Positions 1 through 6,660 of a DNA stretch of 64,000 nucleotides are shown one piece after another. The stretch's first letter is position 1, and each line of letters starts with the position of its first letter. A model generated the notes under the pieces. It saw only the letters and a list, made by a program, of their open reading frames with translations. It did not search any database and was not told where the DNA came from. The stretch covers positions 1-64,000 of the forward strand of contig CACKEY010000004.1 of NCBI GenBank assembly GCA_902599315.1, given 5' to 3'. Source of the stretch: an uncultured SAR86 cluster bacterium (GTDB lineage: Bacteria; Pseudomonadota; Gammaproteobacteria; Magnimaribacterales; D2472). The position numbers and the translations under genes were made by a program.

Positions 1-1
1 A

Positions 2-493
2 AAAGTTGTTCTTAAGCAGCTTCAAAGAGAACCTGTCAAAGGGAAGTTTCTTCACGCTGACTTTCAGAGAGTTTCAAGAAAAACAAAGTTAAAAGTAGTT
101 GTTCCATTTAGATTTGTTGGTGAGGAAGAATGTGAAGGTGTAAAAATTGATGGAGGTGTTATTGCTAAGGCTATTTCAGAAATAGAAATTTCATGCTTGG
201 CTGGAAATATTCCTGAAGCTATTGAAGTTGATATTACAAACTTAATGCTTAACGAGGCAATACGTTTATCAAATATAACCTTGCCAGAAGGAGCTGAAAT
301 TCCTGGTTTTGACGAAGAGAATGATCAGATGATTGTTTCTGTCAATCCGCCGAGAGCAGAAGAGGAAGAGCCAGAGATACTCCCTGAGGGTGAAGAAGGC
401 GAAGAGGGAGAAGTTGCCGAGGGAGAAGATTCATCGGTGGATCAAAGTAATTCTGATAGTGAGTCTTCAGAAGAAGCAGAGAAAAGTGATTAA
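2..493 (+). CDS. rplY: 50S ribosomal protein L25 (Ctc family), 5' end missing
   Basis: Reading frame open from the left edge to the TAA at 491-493, 163 residues visible. L25/CTC proteins bind 5S rRNA in the large subunit. The visible part is the C-terminal beta domain of the longer CTC type, with recognisable stretches such as GKFLHADFQRVS, KVVVPFRFVG and CLAGNIPEAIEVD. The last 45 or so residues are a very acidic tail rich in Glu, Ser and Asp, longer and more acidic than usual. The gene precedes pth by 14 bp, the same rplY/pth/ychF neighbourhood seen in many bacteria. A TTG at 197 is internal and not the start; the true start lies outside the window. Confidence 0.93.
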   Translation, partial: KVVLKQLQREPVKGKFLHADFQRVSRKTKLKVVVPFRFVGEEECEGVKIDGGVIAKAISEIEISCLAGNIPEAIEVDITNLMLNEAIRLSNITLPEGAEIPGFDEENDQMIVSVNPPRAEEEEPEILPEGEEGEEGEVAEGEDSSVDQSNSDSESSEEAEKSD

Positions 494-507
494 AGTCAAA
501 AAAATCT

Positions 508-1071
508 GTGCCTAATATCTGTATTATTGGATTAGGAAATCCTGGCAATAAATATAATGGTACCCGTCATAATATTGGAAAAGATTGGGTAAAAAATGTT
601 GCAATCGACACTGATTTAAATCTTCAAGTAAAGAAAAAAATTGAATCCACAGTTGGTTTATCTGGTAATGAAAAAATTCTATGGGGATATCCCAATCAGT
701 ATGTAAATGAATCGGGTATTTCAATTAACAAAATTCTAAAAACCAATAATTTTGATCTTGAACAAATAATAATTATTCATGATGATTTAGATCTACCTCT
801 TGGCACTTTGAAATTAAAAATTGGTGGTGGGCATGGTGGACACAACGGATTAAAAAGTATCATATCTTACGCAGGTAAATCATTTATAAGGCTAAGAGTT
901 GGAATTGGTCATCCTGGCAGTAAAGTTGATGTAACAAATTGGGTTTTAGGCAAATTTAAAACCGCTGAAAAAGACTTAGTTATAAAAAGCTATTACGAGT
1001 TCAATCATATCATTGAGCTCTTGAGCAACAACGATATTCATACAGCACAATTAAAACTGCATACAGAATAA
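508..1071 (+). CDS. pth: Peptidyl-tRNA hydrolase
   Basis: Releases tRNA from peptidyl-tRNA dropped by ribosomes; cytosolic. 187 residues, normal family length. The N-terminal GLGNPG (residues 8-13) and the following RHN with the catalytic His at about residue 21 are present. So are YPNQYVNESG (substrate Asn) and HDDLDLPLG with the catalytic-dyad Asp, then the GGGHGGHNGLKS loop. The start is GTG at 508, chosen because the conserved strand begins three residues in; no clear Shine-Dalgarno is seen. It follows rplY by 14 bp and its TAA directly abuts the ATG of ychF, so the three are probably co-transcribed. Confidence 0.96.
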   Translation: MPNICIIGLGNPGNKYNGTRHNIGKDWVKNVAIDTDLNLQVKKKIESTVGLSGNEKILWGYPNQYVNESGISINKILKTNNFDLEQIIIIHDDLDLPLGTLKLKIGGGHGGHNGLKSIISYAGKSFIRLRVGIGHPGSKVDVTNWVLGKFKTAEKDLVIKSYYEFNHIIELLSNNDIHTAQLKLHTE

Positions 1072-2157
1072 ATGGGATTTAAATGTGGAATTTTAGGCTT
1101 ACCTAATGTGGGCAAATCAACCTTATTTAATGCTATAACTAGGTCCTCTATCCCAGCAGAAAACTTTCCCTTTTGCACAATTGAGCCAAATCTTGGAATC
1201 GTGAATGTTCCTGATCAAAGGCTAGATAAAATAAATAATATTGTAAATTCTGAAAATGTGATACCAACTACAATGAGCTTCGTTGATATTGCTGGGCTAG
1301 TAAAAGGTGCATCAAAGGGAGAAGGTTTGGGGAATGCATTCTTGTCCAACATCAGAGAGATGAATGCCCTTCTTCATGTTGTAAGGTGTTTTGATGATGA
1401 AAATGTGGTGCATGTAGATGGTACGATCAACCCACTGAAGGATGTTGAAACAATCAATCTTGAATTAATTTTTGCTGACCTTGAGGTCCTTGAAAAAAAA
1501 GATCAGAAATTAGAAAAATTAATTAGATCTGGGGATCGAGATGCAAAAAGACAAAAAATAATAATCCAAGGTCTAATGGAGTTGATGGAAAATGGCAATT
1601 TACCAAATCTTGATATATTTGATATTGAAGAAATAAAATTTATTGAGAGCATGAATTTGCTTTCAACAAAACCAATGGTTTTAGTTGCAAATTTATCTGA
1701 CGACCAATCAAGAAATAATCTTGACGAGCTCAATAATTATGCAGAGATTAATAACATTAAAATTATTCCAGCTGTAATTAAAGTTGAGCATGAGCTAGCA
1801 ACACTGGAAGAAGAAGAGCAAATAGAATATCTAGAACTGCTCGAAATGGATGAGCCTGTACTAAATAAAATTATTCTTGCAGGATATAAATTACTAAACT
1901 TAGAAACATTCTTTACCTCTGGACCGAGGGAATCTAGAGCTTGGACAATTCCTAAAGACTCCTTAGCGCCTCAGGCTGCAGGAGTCATTCATACTGATTT
2001 TGAAAGAGGTTTTATTAAGGCCGAAGTTATATCATTTACAGATTTCATTGATTGTAATGGAGAATCTGGTGCTAAGAAAGATGGTAAATTGAGACTAGAA
2101 GGAAAGGACTATTTAGTAAAGGATGGGGACATAATTCACTTCAAATTTAATGTTTGA
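1072..2157 (+). CDS. ychF: Redox-responsive ATPase YchF (OLA1 family)
   Basis: 361 residues, full length for this Obg-related P-loop family. Walker A GLPNVGKST lies at residues 9-17 and the G3 segment DIAGLVKGAS follows. The base-recognition motif is NLSDD rather than the NKxD of GTPases, which fits the known ATP preference of YchF. The C-terminal 80 or so residues form the TGS domain, ending GDIIHFKFNV. Known members bind ribosomes and affect oxidative stress responses and leaderless mRNA initiation; no such role is shown here. It starts immediately after the pth stop. The TGA overlaps the -35 box of the downstream tRNA promoter. Confidence 0.97.
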   Translation: MGFKCGILGLPNVGKSTLFNAITRSSIPAENFPFCTIEPNLGIVNVPDQRLDKINNIVNSENVIPTTMSFVDIAGLVKGASKGEGLGNAFLSNIREMNALLHVVRCFDDENVVHVDGTINPLKDVETINLELIFADLEVLEKKDQKLEKLIRSGDRDAKRQKIIIQGLMELMENGNLPNLDIFDIEEIKFIESMNLLSTKPMVLVANLSDDQSRNNLDELNNYAEINNIKIIPAVIKVEHELATLEEEEQIEYLELLEMDEPVLNKIILAGYKLLNLETFFTSGPRESRAWTIPKDSLAPQAAGVIHTDFERGFIKAEVISFTDFIDCNGESGAKKDGKLRLEGKDYLVKDGDIIHFKFNV

Positions 2158-2181
2158 CTTATAAATCAAGTTCTTTATTAT
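2154..2181 (+). promoter_or_regulatory. Promoter for tRNA-Met
   Basis: TTGACT at 2154-2159, a 16-bp spacer, then TATTAT at 2176-2181, about 10 bp before the first base of the tRNA. The -35 box overlaps the ychF stop codon. Confidence 0.6.
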
Positions 2182-2191
2182 CATATCACTT

Positions 2192-2268
2192 GGCTATGTA
2201 GCTCAGATGGTTAGAGCACAGCACTCATAACGCTGGGGTCGGTGGTTCAATTCCACCCATAGCCACCA
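2192..2268 (+). tRNA. tRNA-Met (elongator), anticodon CAU
   Basis: 77 nt with encoded CCA. Acceptor stem GGCTATG/CATAGCC pairs fully. D-arm GCTCAGATGGTTAGAGC, anticodon loop CTCATAA and T-loop GGTTCAATTCC are all recognisable. The sequence follows the elongator Met pattern (GTAGCTCAG..GGTTAGAGCACA..ACTCATAA..GGGGTC) and lacks the initiator's 1-72 mismatch and GGG/CCC anticodon stem. The innermost anticodon-stem pair is A-C, a small oddity. The CAU loop would also suit tRNA-Ile2, but the body matches Met better. Confidence 0.93.
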
Positions 2269-2336
2269 CTATATTAAATTTCAAAAAACAGATATTTCAG
2301 ATAAAAGTCTATCTAGAATGTAACAATCTTTTTTTA

Positions 2337-2570
2337 CTATTCTTTTTTTAAAAAAATCAAAATTATTATTAGAGATACCAACACTAATAAGCCGTCTTCT
2401 CCGAGCATGGTTAATATTTCTGAAACATTTTTGTATACATCTCCAACAAATGGAGTGTTAGGACCAAAAATAATACCCAGCAATAATGAAACTGCAACTA
2501 ATGGTAATAATAATTTTAATAGCTTGTTAAAAAAAGCAGTAAGCTTTATTAGAGAGTTATTAAGATTCAT
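2337..2570 (-). CDS. Small two-helix membrane protein, family unknown (77 aa)
   Basis: I do not recognise a family. Residues about 15-35 and 58-74 are strongly hydrophobic, so two membrane helices joined by a loop are likely. The loop begins FGPNTPFVGDV and is followed by DGLLVLV. The 72-residue gene just upstream on the same strand has the same plan (FG, a seven-residue gap, V/IG, then VGLLVLA), suggesting an old duplication. No Shine-Dalgarno is visible before the ATG at 2570. A hairpin terminator lies directly upstream, so expression may rely on read-through from the sister gene. Coding status is inferred from the frame and membrane pattern only. Confidence 0.6.
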   Translation of the reverse strand: MNLNNSLIKLTAFFNKLLKLLLPLVAVSLLLGIIFGPNTPFVGDVYKNVSEILTMLGEDGLLVLVSLIIILIFLKKE

Positions 2571-2573
2571 TTT

Positions 2574-2608
2574 TATAAAAAGCCAGAAAGGGCCTAATGG
2601 CCCTTTCT
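2574..2608 (-). terminator. Rho-independent terminator between the two small membrane protein genes
   Basis: Perfect 10-bp inverted repeat AGAAAGGGCC / GGCCCTTTCT (2585-2594 and 2599-2608) with loop TAAT. Read on the minus strand it is followed by GGCTTTTTATAAAA. It lies 22 bp after the stop of the 72-residue gene and 14 bp before the ATG of the 77-residue gene, so it may act as an attenuator. Confidence 0.75.
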
Positions 2609-2630
2609 AACAAAGATTAAGCATAAATGC

Positions 2631-2849
2631 TTATCTGTTAACTAAGCTGTATAGAACTGCTAGTACAAGTAATCCTACAACACCATTTGATGCTAAAGAC
2701 TCGACCAAAGATGTAATATTTCCTATTACATCTAGTCCCATCATATCGCCAAAAGCAAGGCTTCCAACAATACCAAGTCCTAAGATACCAATGATGACAC
2801 TAGTTAAATTACTAACTAGGTCGCTTAACATTCTAAATGCATTATCCAT
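2631..2849 (-). CDS. Small two-helix membrane protein, family unknown (72 aa)
   Basis: Unrecognised family. Hydrophobic segments lie at about residues 16-33 and 55-69, with a short amphipathic N-terminus (MDNAFRMLSDLV) and a Gly-rich first helix (IIGILGLGIVGSLAFG). A good ribosome site, GGGGGA, lies 5 nt before the ATG at 2849, which supports translation. A weak promoter (TTGTCC, 17 bp, TTTTAT, reading leftward from 2913 to 2885) sits in the 170-bp gap towards pnp, and a terminator follows the stop. Similar layout to the downstream 77-residue gene. Possible functions such as small membrane regulator or holin-like pore former cannot be told apart from sequence. Confidence 0.7.
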   Translation of the reverse strand: MDNAFRMLSDLVSNLTSVIIGILGLGIVGSLAFGDMMGLDVIGNITSLVESLASNGVVGLLVLAVLYSLVNR

Positions 2850-3019
2850 AATTTCCCCCTATGGTTTGCATGGTTAGTTAACCTATAAAACCACAAAATG
2901 AAATTGCGGACAAGATATATGAGTTAAAAATATCTGAAAATTTGACTTTTGATAGATAAATATTGTCAATATAATTAATACTTCTTATATATTATAAGCA
3001 TTACTTATATTTAAATTAA

Positions 3020-5107
3020 TCAGGTTTCTAGTACTTTCTTAGAAAGTTTCATCTTACCTCGGTCAAATCCTATTAGCTTTACCTTGATGATGTCTCCTTC
3101 ACTAAGGACATCAGAAACATTCTCAACCCTCTCTGAAGAAATTTCAGAAACATGCAATAATCCATCTTTACCAGGCAAAATATTCACAAAAGCGCCAAAA
3201 TCTACAATCTTGACAACTTTTCCCTCATAAACTTTATTGAGTTCAGGATCTTCTATTATACCCTCAATGATTTCAAGCGCCGCTTTCATAATGGATTGCG
3301 TTTCTCCAAATATAGTAACAACTCCATTATCATCTACATCAACTGATGCTCCGGTATCAGCTTGCATACCTTTTATTACTGCTCCACCCTTACCTATAAT
3401 TTCCTTAATTTTGTCCTGGTCTACTGTGATCTTTTTCATTGCAGGAGTATTATCTGACAATTCTTTTGGCGAGGAAATTACTTCGTTCATTTTCTCTAGA
3501 ATATGCATACGAGCATTTTTTGCTTTCTCTAGTGCAGATTCCATGATTTCAGATGTAATGCCTTGGACTTTAATATCCATTTGCAAAGCCGTAACACCCT
3601 CTTTTGTGCCTGCGACTTTGAAGTCCATATCGCCAAGATGATCTTCGTCACCAAGAATGTCTGTTAAAACAGCAAAACTATTTTCTTCTTTAATTAAGCC
3701 CATTGCTACTCCAGCTACTGGATTAGTTATAGGAACACCTGCATCCATTAAAGATAGGGATGTTCCGCAGACTGAGGCCATAGAACTTGATCCGTTTGAT
3801 TCTGTGATTTCAGAAACAACCCTCAAGGTATAACCAAATTCTTCTGAGTCAGGTAGAACAGCTTTGATAGCTCTTTTTGCTAAATTTCCATGGCCAATCT
3901 CTCTTCGCTTTGGTCCTAATGGCATCCCAATCTCGCCAACACTATATGCTGGGAAATTGTAATGCAGCATAAAGGTATTAGATTCTTCGCCATTAAGCCC
4001 TTCTATTCTTTGAGCATCTCTTGTTGATCCAAGAGTTGCTGCAACTAATGCTTGTGTTTCTCCACGCGTAAATAAAGAGGATCCATGTACGCTTGGAAGA
4101 ACATCAGTTTCAACATATATTGGTCTAACCGTATCTAAATCTCTTCCATCTATTCGAGGCTCGTTAGCCAAAATACTTTTTCTAACAACGTCTTTTTCTA
4201 CCATTTTGAAGGCATTCATTAATTTACCTCTCTCTAAATCCTCTAATTCGTCGAAAGCCTCATTTATTTTGATCCTAACAGCATTGATAGCTTCGCCTCT
4301 ACTTGCTTTATCAGCAATTTTAAATGCACTTGCTATTTCTTCTGTAAAAGAATCCGCAATCTTATTCTTAAATTCAGCTGTTATGGCGTCTTCAGAAAAC
4401 TCCCATGGAGTAGGATTTACTTTAGCCCTTAAATCTAAGCAGGCTTTAATAACTTTTTGCATTTCTTGATGGCCATAAAGCACTGAGCCTAACATGAGAT
4501 CTTCACTTAACTCACTTGCTTCGGACTCAACCATTAATACAGCATCTTCGGTTCCTGCTACAACCATATCCAACAAAGATTCTTTTAACTCTTCGGGTGA
4601 GGGATTTAGAACATAATTGCTATCGACAAAACCAACCCTCGCAGCCCCAAGAGGACCTTGAAATGGAACTCCCGAGATTGAAAGCGCTGCAGAGGCACCA
4701 ATCAAAGATGCTATATCAGGATTAATATTTTTATCAGAAGACAATACTGTACAAAAAATCTGTATTTCATTTTTGAAGTCCTCTGGAAATAAGGGTCTAA
4801 TTGGTCTATCTATTAACCTGGAGGTCAATGTCTCCTGTTCAGTTGGCCTCGCTTCTCTTTTAAAATATCCACCAGGAATTTTTCCTGCAGCATAAAATTT
4901 TTCTTGATAGAAAACTGCCAAAGGAAAGAAATCTTTGTATGGATCTGCCTCCTTTCTAGCTACCATTGTTGTCAATACAACCAAATTATCAATGGTGACA
5001 ATGATGCTTGAAGTAGCTTGTCTCGCAATTTTGCCAGTTTCGATTTTGACAGTTTTATTTCCGTATTCAAATTCTACAGATTGAGTATTTAATTTATTTT
5101 CTTCCAC
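3020..5107 (-). CDS. pnp: Polyribonucleotide nucleotidyltransferase (PNPase)
   Basis: Phosphorolytic 3'-5' exoribonuclease of the degradosome. 695 residues with two RNase PH core domains, a KH domain (IKEIIGKGGAVIKGM, about residues 562-576) and a C-terminal S1 domain (GKVVKIVDFGAFVNILPG). The core motif FMLHYNFPAYSVGEIG and the catalytic-region GDMDFKVAGT are present. Translation starts at a GTG (5107) preceded by AAGGA at good spacing. It lies only 12 nt after rpsO, leaving no room for the long RNase III hairpin that controls E. coli pnp. It is the last gene of the operon; no obvious hairpin terminator follows its TAA. Confidence 0.98.
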   Translation of the reverse strand: MEENKLNTQSVEFEYGNKTVKIETGKIARQATSSIIVTIDNLVVLTTMVARKEADPYKDFFPLAVFYQEKFYAAGKIPGGYFKREARPTEQETLTSRLIDRPIRPLFPEDFKNEIQIFCTVLSSDKNINPDIASLIGASAALSISGVPFQGPLGAARVGFVDSNYVLNPSPEELKESLLDMVVAGTEDAVLMVESEASELSEDLMLGSVLYGHQEMQKVIKACLDLRAKVNPTPWEFSEDAITAEFKNKIADSFTEEIASAFKIADKASRGEAINAVRIKINEAFDELEDLERGKLMNAFKMVEKDVVRKSILANEPRIDGRDLDTVRPIYVETDVLPSVHGSSLFTRGETQALVAATLGSTRDAQRIEGLNGEESNTFMLHYNFPAYSVGEIGMPLGPKRREIGHGNLAKRAIKAVLPDSEEFGYTLRVVSEITESNGSSSMASVCGTSLSLMDAGVPITNPVAGVAMGLIKEENSFAVLTDILGDEDHLGDMDFKVAGTKEGVTALQMDIKVQGITSEIMESALEKAKNARMHILEKMNEVISSPKELSDNTPAMKKITVDQDKIKEIIGKGGAVIKGMQADTGASVDVDDNGVVTIFGETQSIMKAALEIIEGIIEDPELNKVYEGKVVKIVDFGAFVNILPGKDGLLHVSEISSERVENVSDVLSEGDIIKVKLIGFDRGKMKLSKKVLET

Positions 5108-5119
5108 GATTTTCCTTAT

Positions 5120-5389
5120 TTATCCCCTTAATTTAAGAGATTTGATTATGTCTTGATAACTTTCTGGGTTTTTCTTTTTCAAATAAGCTAAAAGCTTTCT
5201 TCTTAAGTTAACCATTCTGATAAGACCCGTTCTTGAGTGATGATCTTTTTTATGAATTTTAAAATGAGATTGTAATTTATTTATATTTTCTGTGAGAAGA
5301 GCTATTTGCACTTCTGGAGAGCCGGTATCAGTATCATTATTCTGAAACTCTTTAACAATTTTATTTTTTTCTTCTTTTAATAAAGCCAT
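5120..5389 (-). CDS. rpsO: 30S ribosomal protein S15
   Basis: 89 residues, the exact family length, running from [11 protein letters not shown] to IKSLKLRG. It binds 16S rRNA and nucleates the platform. Hallmarks are [36 protein letters not shown] and the basic C-terminus. The frame is open 16 codons further upstream, but the ATG at 5389 is the start because it matches the family and has AAGGAG 8 nt before it. It is followed by pnp after 12 nt. A hairpin just upstream of the ribosome site could serve S15 autoregulation. Confidence 0.98.
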   Translation of the reverse strand: MALLKEEKNKIVKEFQNNDTDTGSPEVQIALLTENINKLQSHFKIHKKDHHSRTGLIRMVNLRRKLLAYLKKKNPESYQDIIKSLKLRG

Positions 5390-5405
5390 GTATATTTTCT
5401 CCTTG

Positions 5406-5440
5406 GATATGCTCCTTAATCCTCTCAAACCTCGCATATC
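5406..5440 (-). promoter_or_regulatory. Possible rpsO leader hairpin
   Basis: In the 90-nt truB-rpsO gap the minus-strand transcript can form a 7-bp stem GATATGC/GCATATC enclosing about 21 purine-rich nt. It ends just before the AAGGAG ribosome site. S15 represses its own mRNA in several bacteria through leader structures; equivalence here is only inferred from position. Confidence 0.35.
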
Positions 5441-5479
5441 TGAAGTTTAAGTGGGTGTAGCTTATTACTTATTTAATCA

Positions 5480-6322
5480 TTAAACAAGGTATTCATGCCT
5501 AAAGCCCTTGCTAGAGTTTTTTCCTATTGCAATAAATTGATTTGAAGCGTCATATACTCTTAACAAATTTTCATGATTTAAGTTTATTTCAATTGATTTG
5601 CCATGGAGGAATGCCCTGCTATCAATTTCGTCTAGATGGATAGAATCTAAATCATCGAAAGCATTTTCCAATGATATTAAGTTTTTTAAACTTATTTCGT
5701 CCAGTGAGCGAGCATCGGAGAGTAAGAATTTTTCCTGACTTGTTCTGATTAATTTTGATAAATTCGCACCACAACCAAGCTCTGATCCAAAATCCCTTGC
5801 GATAGATCTTATGTAAGTACCCTTTGAACAGTTAATATCAAATGAAACTTTTGGCATTTTTATCGAAATATTATTTATATTTTTAACACATATCCTTCTA
5901 GCTGCTTTTTCAATCTTGATACCATCTCTTGCATACTTATATAAGGGTTTGCCTTTATGCTTTAAAGCAGAAAAATTTGGAGGGAATTGATAGCTCTCGC
6001 CCAAAAAGCTTAATAAGGTTTTTTTTGCTTGCAGGTCATTTATTGTTACATCTTTGCAAGATATAACTTTTCCTTCTGCATCATCAGTATCTGTTTGGAT
6101 GCCGAGAGTGACCTCAGCTCGATATGACTTTTCACTCTGTAAAAGAAGAGATGCAAATTTAGTTGCTCTATTAATTGCAATTATCAAAAGACCAGCCGCC
6201 ATTGGATCTAAAGTCCCCAAATGTCCAACCTTATTAAGATTGAATTTTTTTTTTATTATTTGTACAACCCTTGATGAAGTTATCCCAGGGGCTTTATTTA
6301 CTAATAGAAATCCGCTAATCAC
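5480..6322 (-). CDS. truB: tRNA pseudouridine-55 synthase
   Basis: Makes pseudouridine 55 in the T-loop of tRNAs. 280 residues. The catalytic motif GHLGTLDPMAAGLL is present with the nucleophile Asp at residue 39. The N-terminal SGFLLVNKAPGITSS and the later KCxKGTYIR-like segment (NCSKGTYIRSIARD) are typical of TruB. The C-terminal part (DSRAFLHGKSIEI) is a divergent PUA-like domain, shorter than in E. coli. The start overlaps the end of rbfA by 8 bp. It sits in the conserved infB-rbfA-truB-rpsO order. Confidence 0.96.
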   Translation of the reverse strand: MISGFLLVNKAPGITSSRVVQIIKKKFNLNKVGHLGTLDPMAAGLLIIAINRATKFASLLLQSEKSYRAEVTLGIQTDTDDAEGKVISCKDVTINDLQAKKTLLSFLGESYQFPPNFSALKHKGKPLYKYARDGIKIEKAARRICVKNINNISIKMPKVSFDINCSKGTYIRSIARDFGSELGCGANLSKLIRTSQEKFLLSDARSLDEISLKNLISLENAFDDLDSIHLDEIDSRAFLHGKSIEINLNHENLLRVYDASNQFIAIGKNSSKGFRHEYLV

Positions 6323-6656
6323 TTAAAGAGTTTAATAATGCATCAATATTGTTATATCTCTCAAGACTCTTATCATATTTAAAGATGAGTTTTGGAACTC
6401 TTCTAATTTGCATAAATTTTGAAAGCTTAGACCTTACCATTGAAGCAAATTTTTCCAGAGATTTGTAATCAGGTGCATCAGAAATATCGCCATCAATAAT
6501 GGTATAAAAAACTGTCGCAACACCAAGGTCAGATGAGCATTTAACATCAACTATATTTAAGAATTTATATCGAGGATCTCTAGCTTGAGAAGAAATAATT
6601 TGAGATATTTCTTTTTTTAAGAAATCTTCAACCTTCGGTACTCTTGTTGAAGACAT
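6315..6656 (-). CDS. rbfA: Ribosome-binding factor A
   Basis: Small KH-fold assembly factor for the 30S subunit. 113 residues beginning MSSTRVPKVEDFLKKEIS. The segment ARDPRYKFLNIVDVKCSSDLG and the closing RRVPKLIFKYDKSLE are characteristic. The frame is open further upstream inside infB, but the ATG at 6656 gives the family length and lies 4 nt after the infB stop. No Shine-Dalgarno is seen, so translational coupling with infB is likely. It overlaps truB by 8 bp. Confidence 0.94.
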   Translation of the reverse strand: MSSTRVPKVEDFLKKEISQIISSQARDPRYKFLNIVDVKCSSDLGVATVFYTIIDGDISDAPDYKSLEKFASMVRSKLSKFMQIRRVPKLIFKYDKSLERYNNIDALLNSLSD

Positions 6657-6660
6657 GTTA

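Noticed and set aside
2885-2913. Promoter for the 72-residue membrane protein gene (TTGTCC, 17 bp, TTTTAT)
   Set aside because: Both boxes are poor in a very AT-rich gap; mentioned in the gene entry only.
2983-3000. Palindromic AT tract TATATATTATA
   Set aside because: Pure A/T repeats of this size are expected here and no partner element was seen.
3237-3641. 134-codon open frame on the plus strand opposite pnp
   Set aside because: It is antisense to the conserved core of PNPase, has no ribosome site and no recognisable motif; similar shadows occur opposite infB (7103-7573) and carB (18194-18430).
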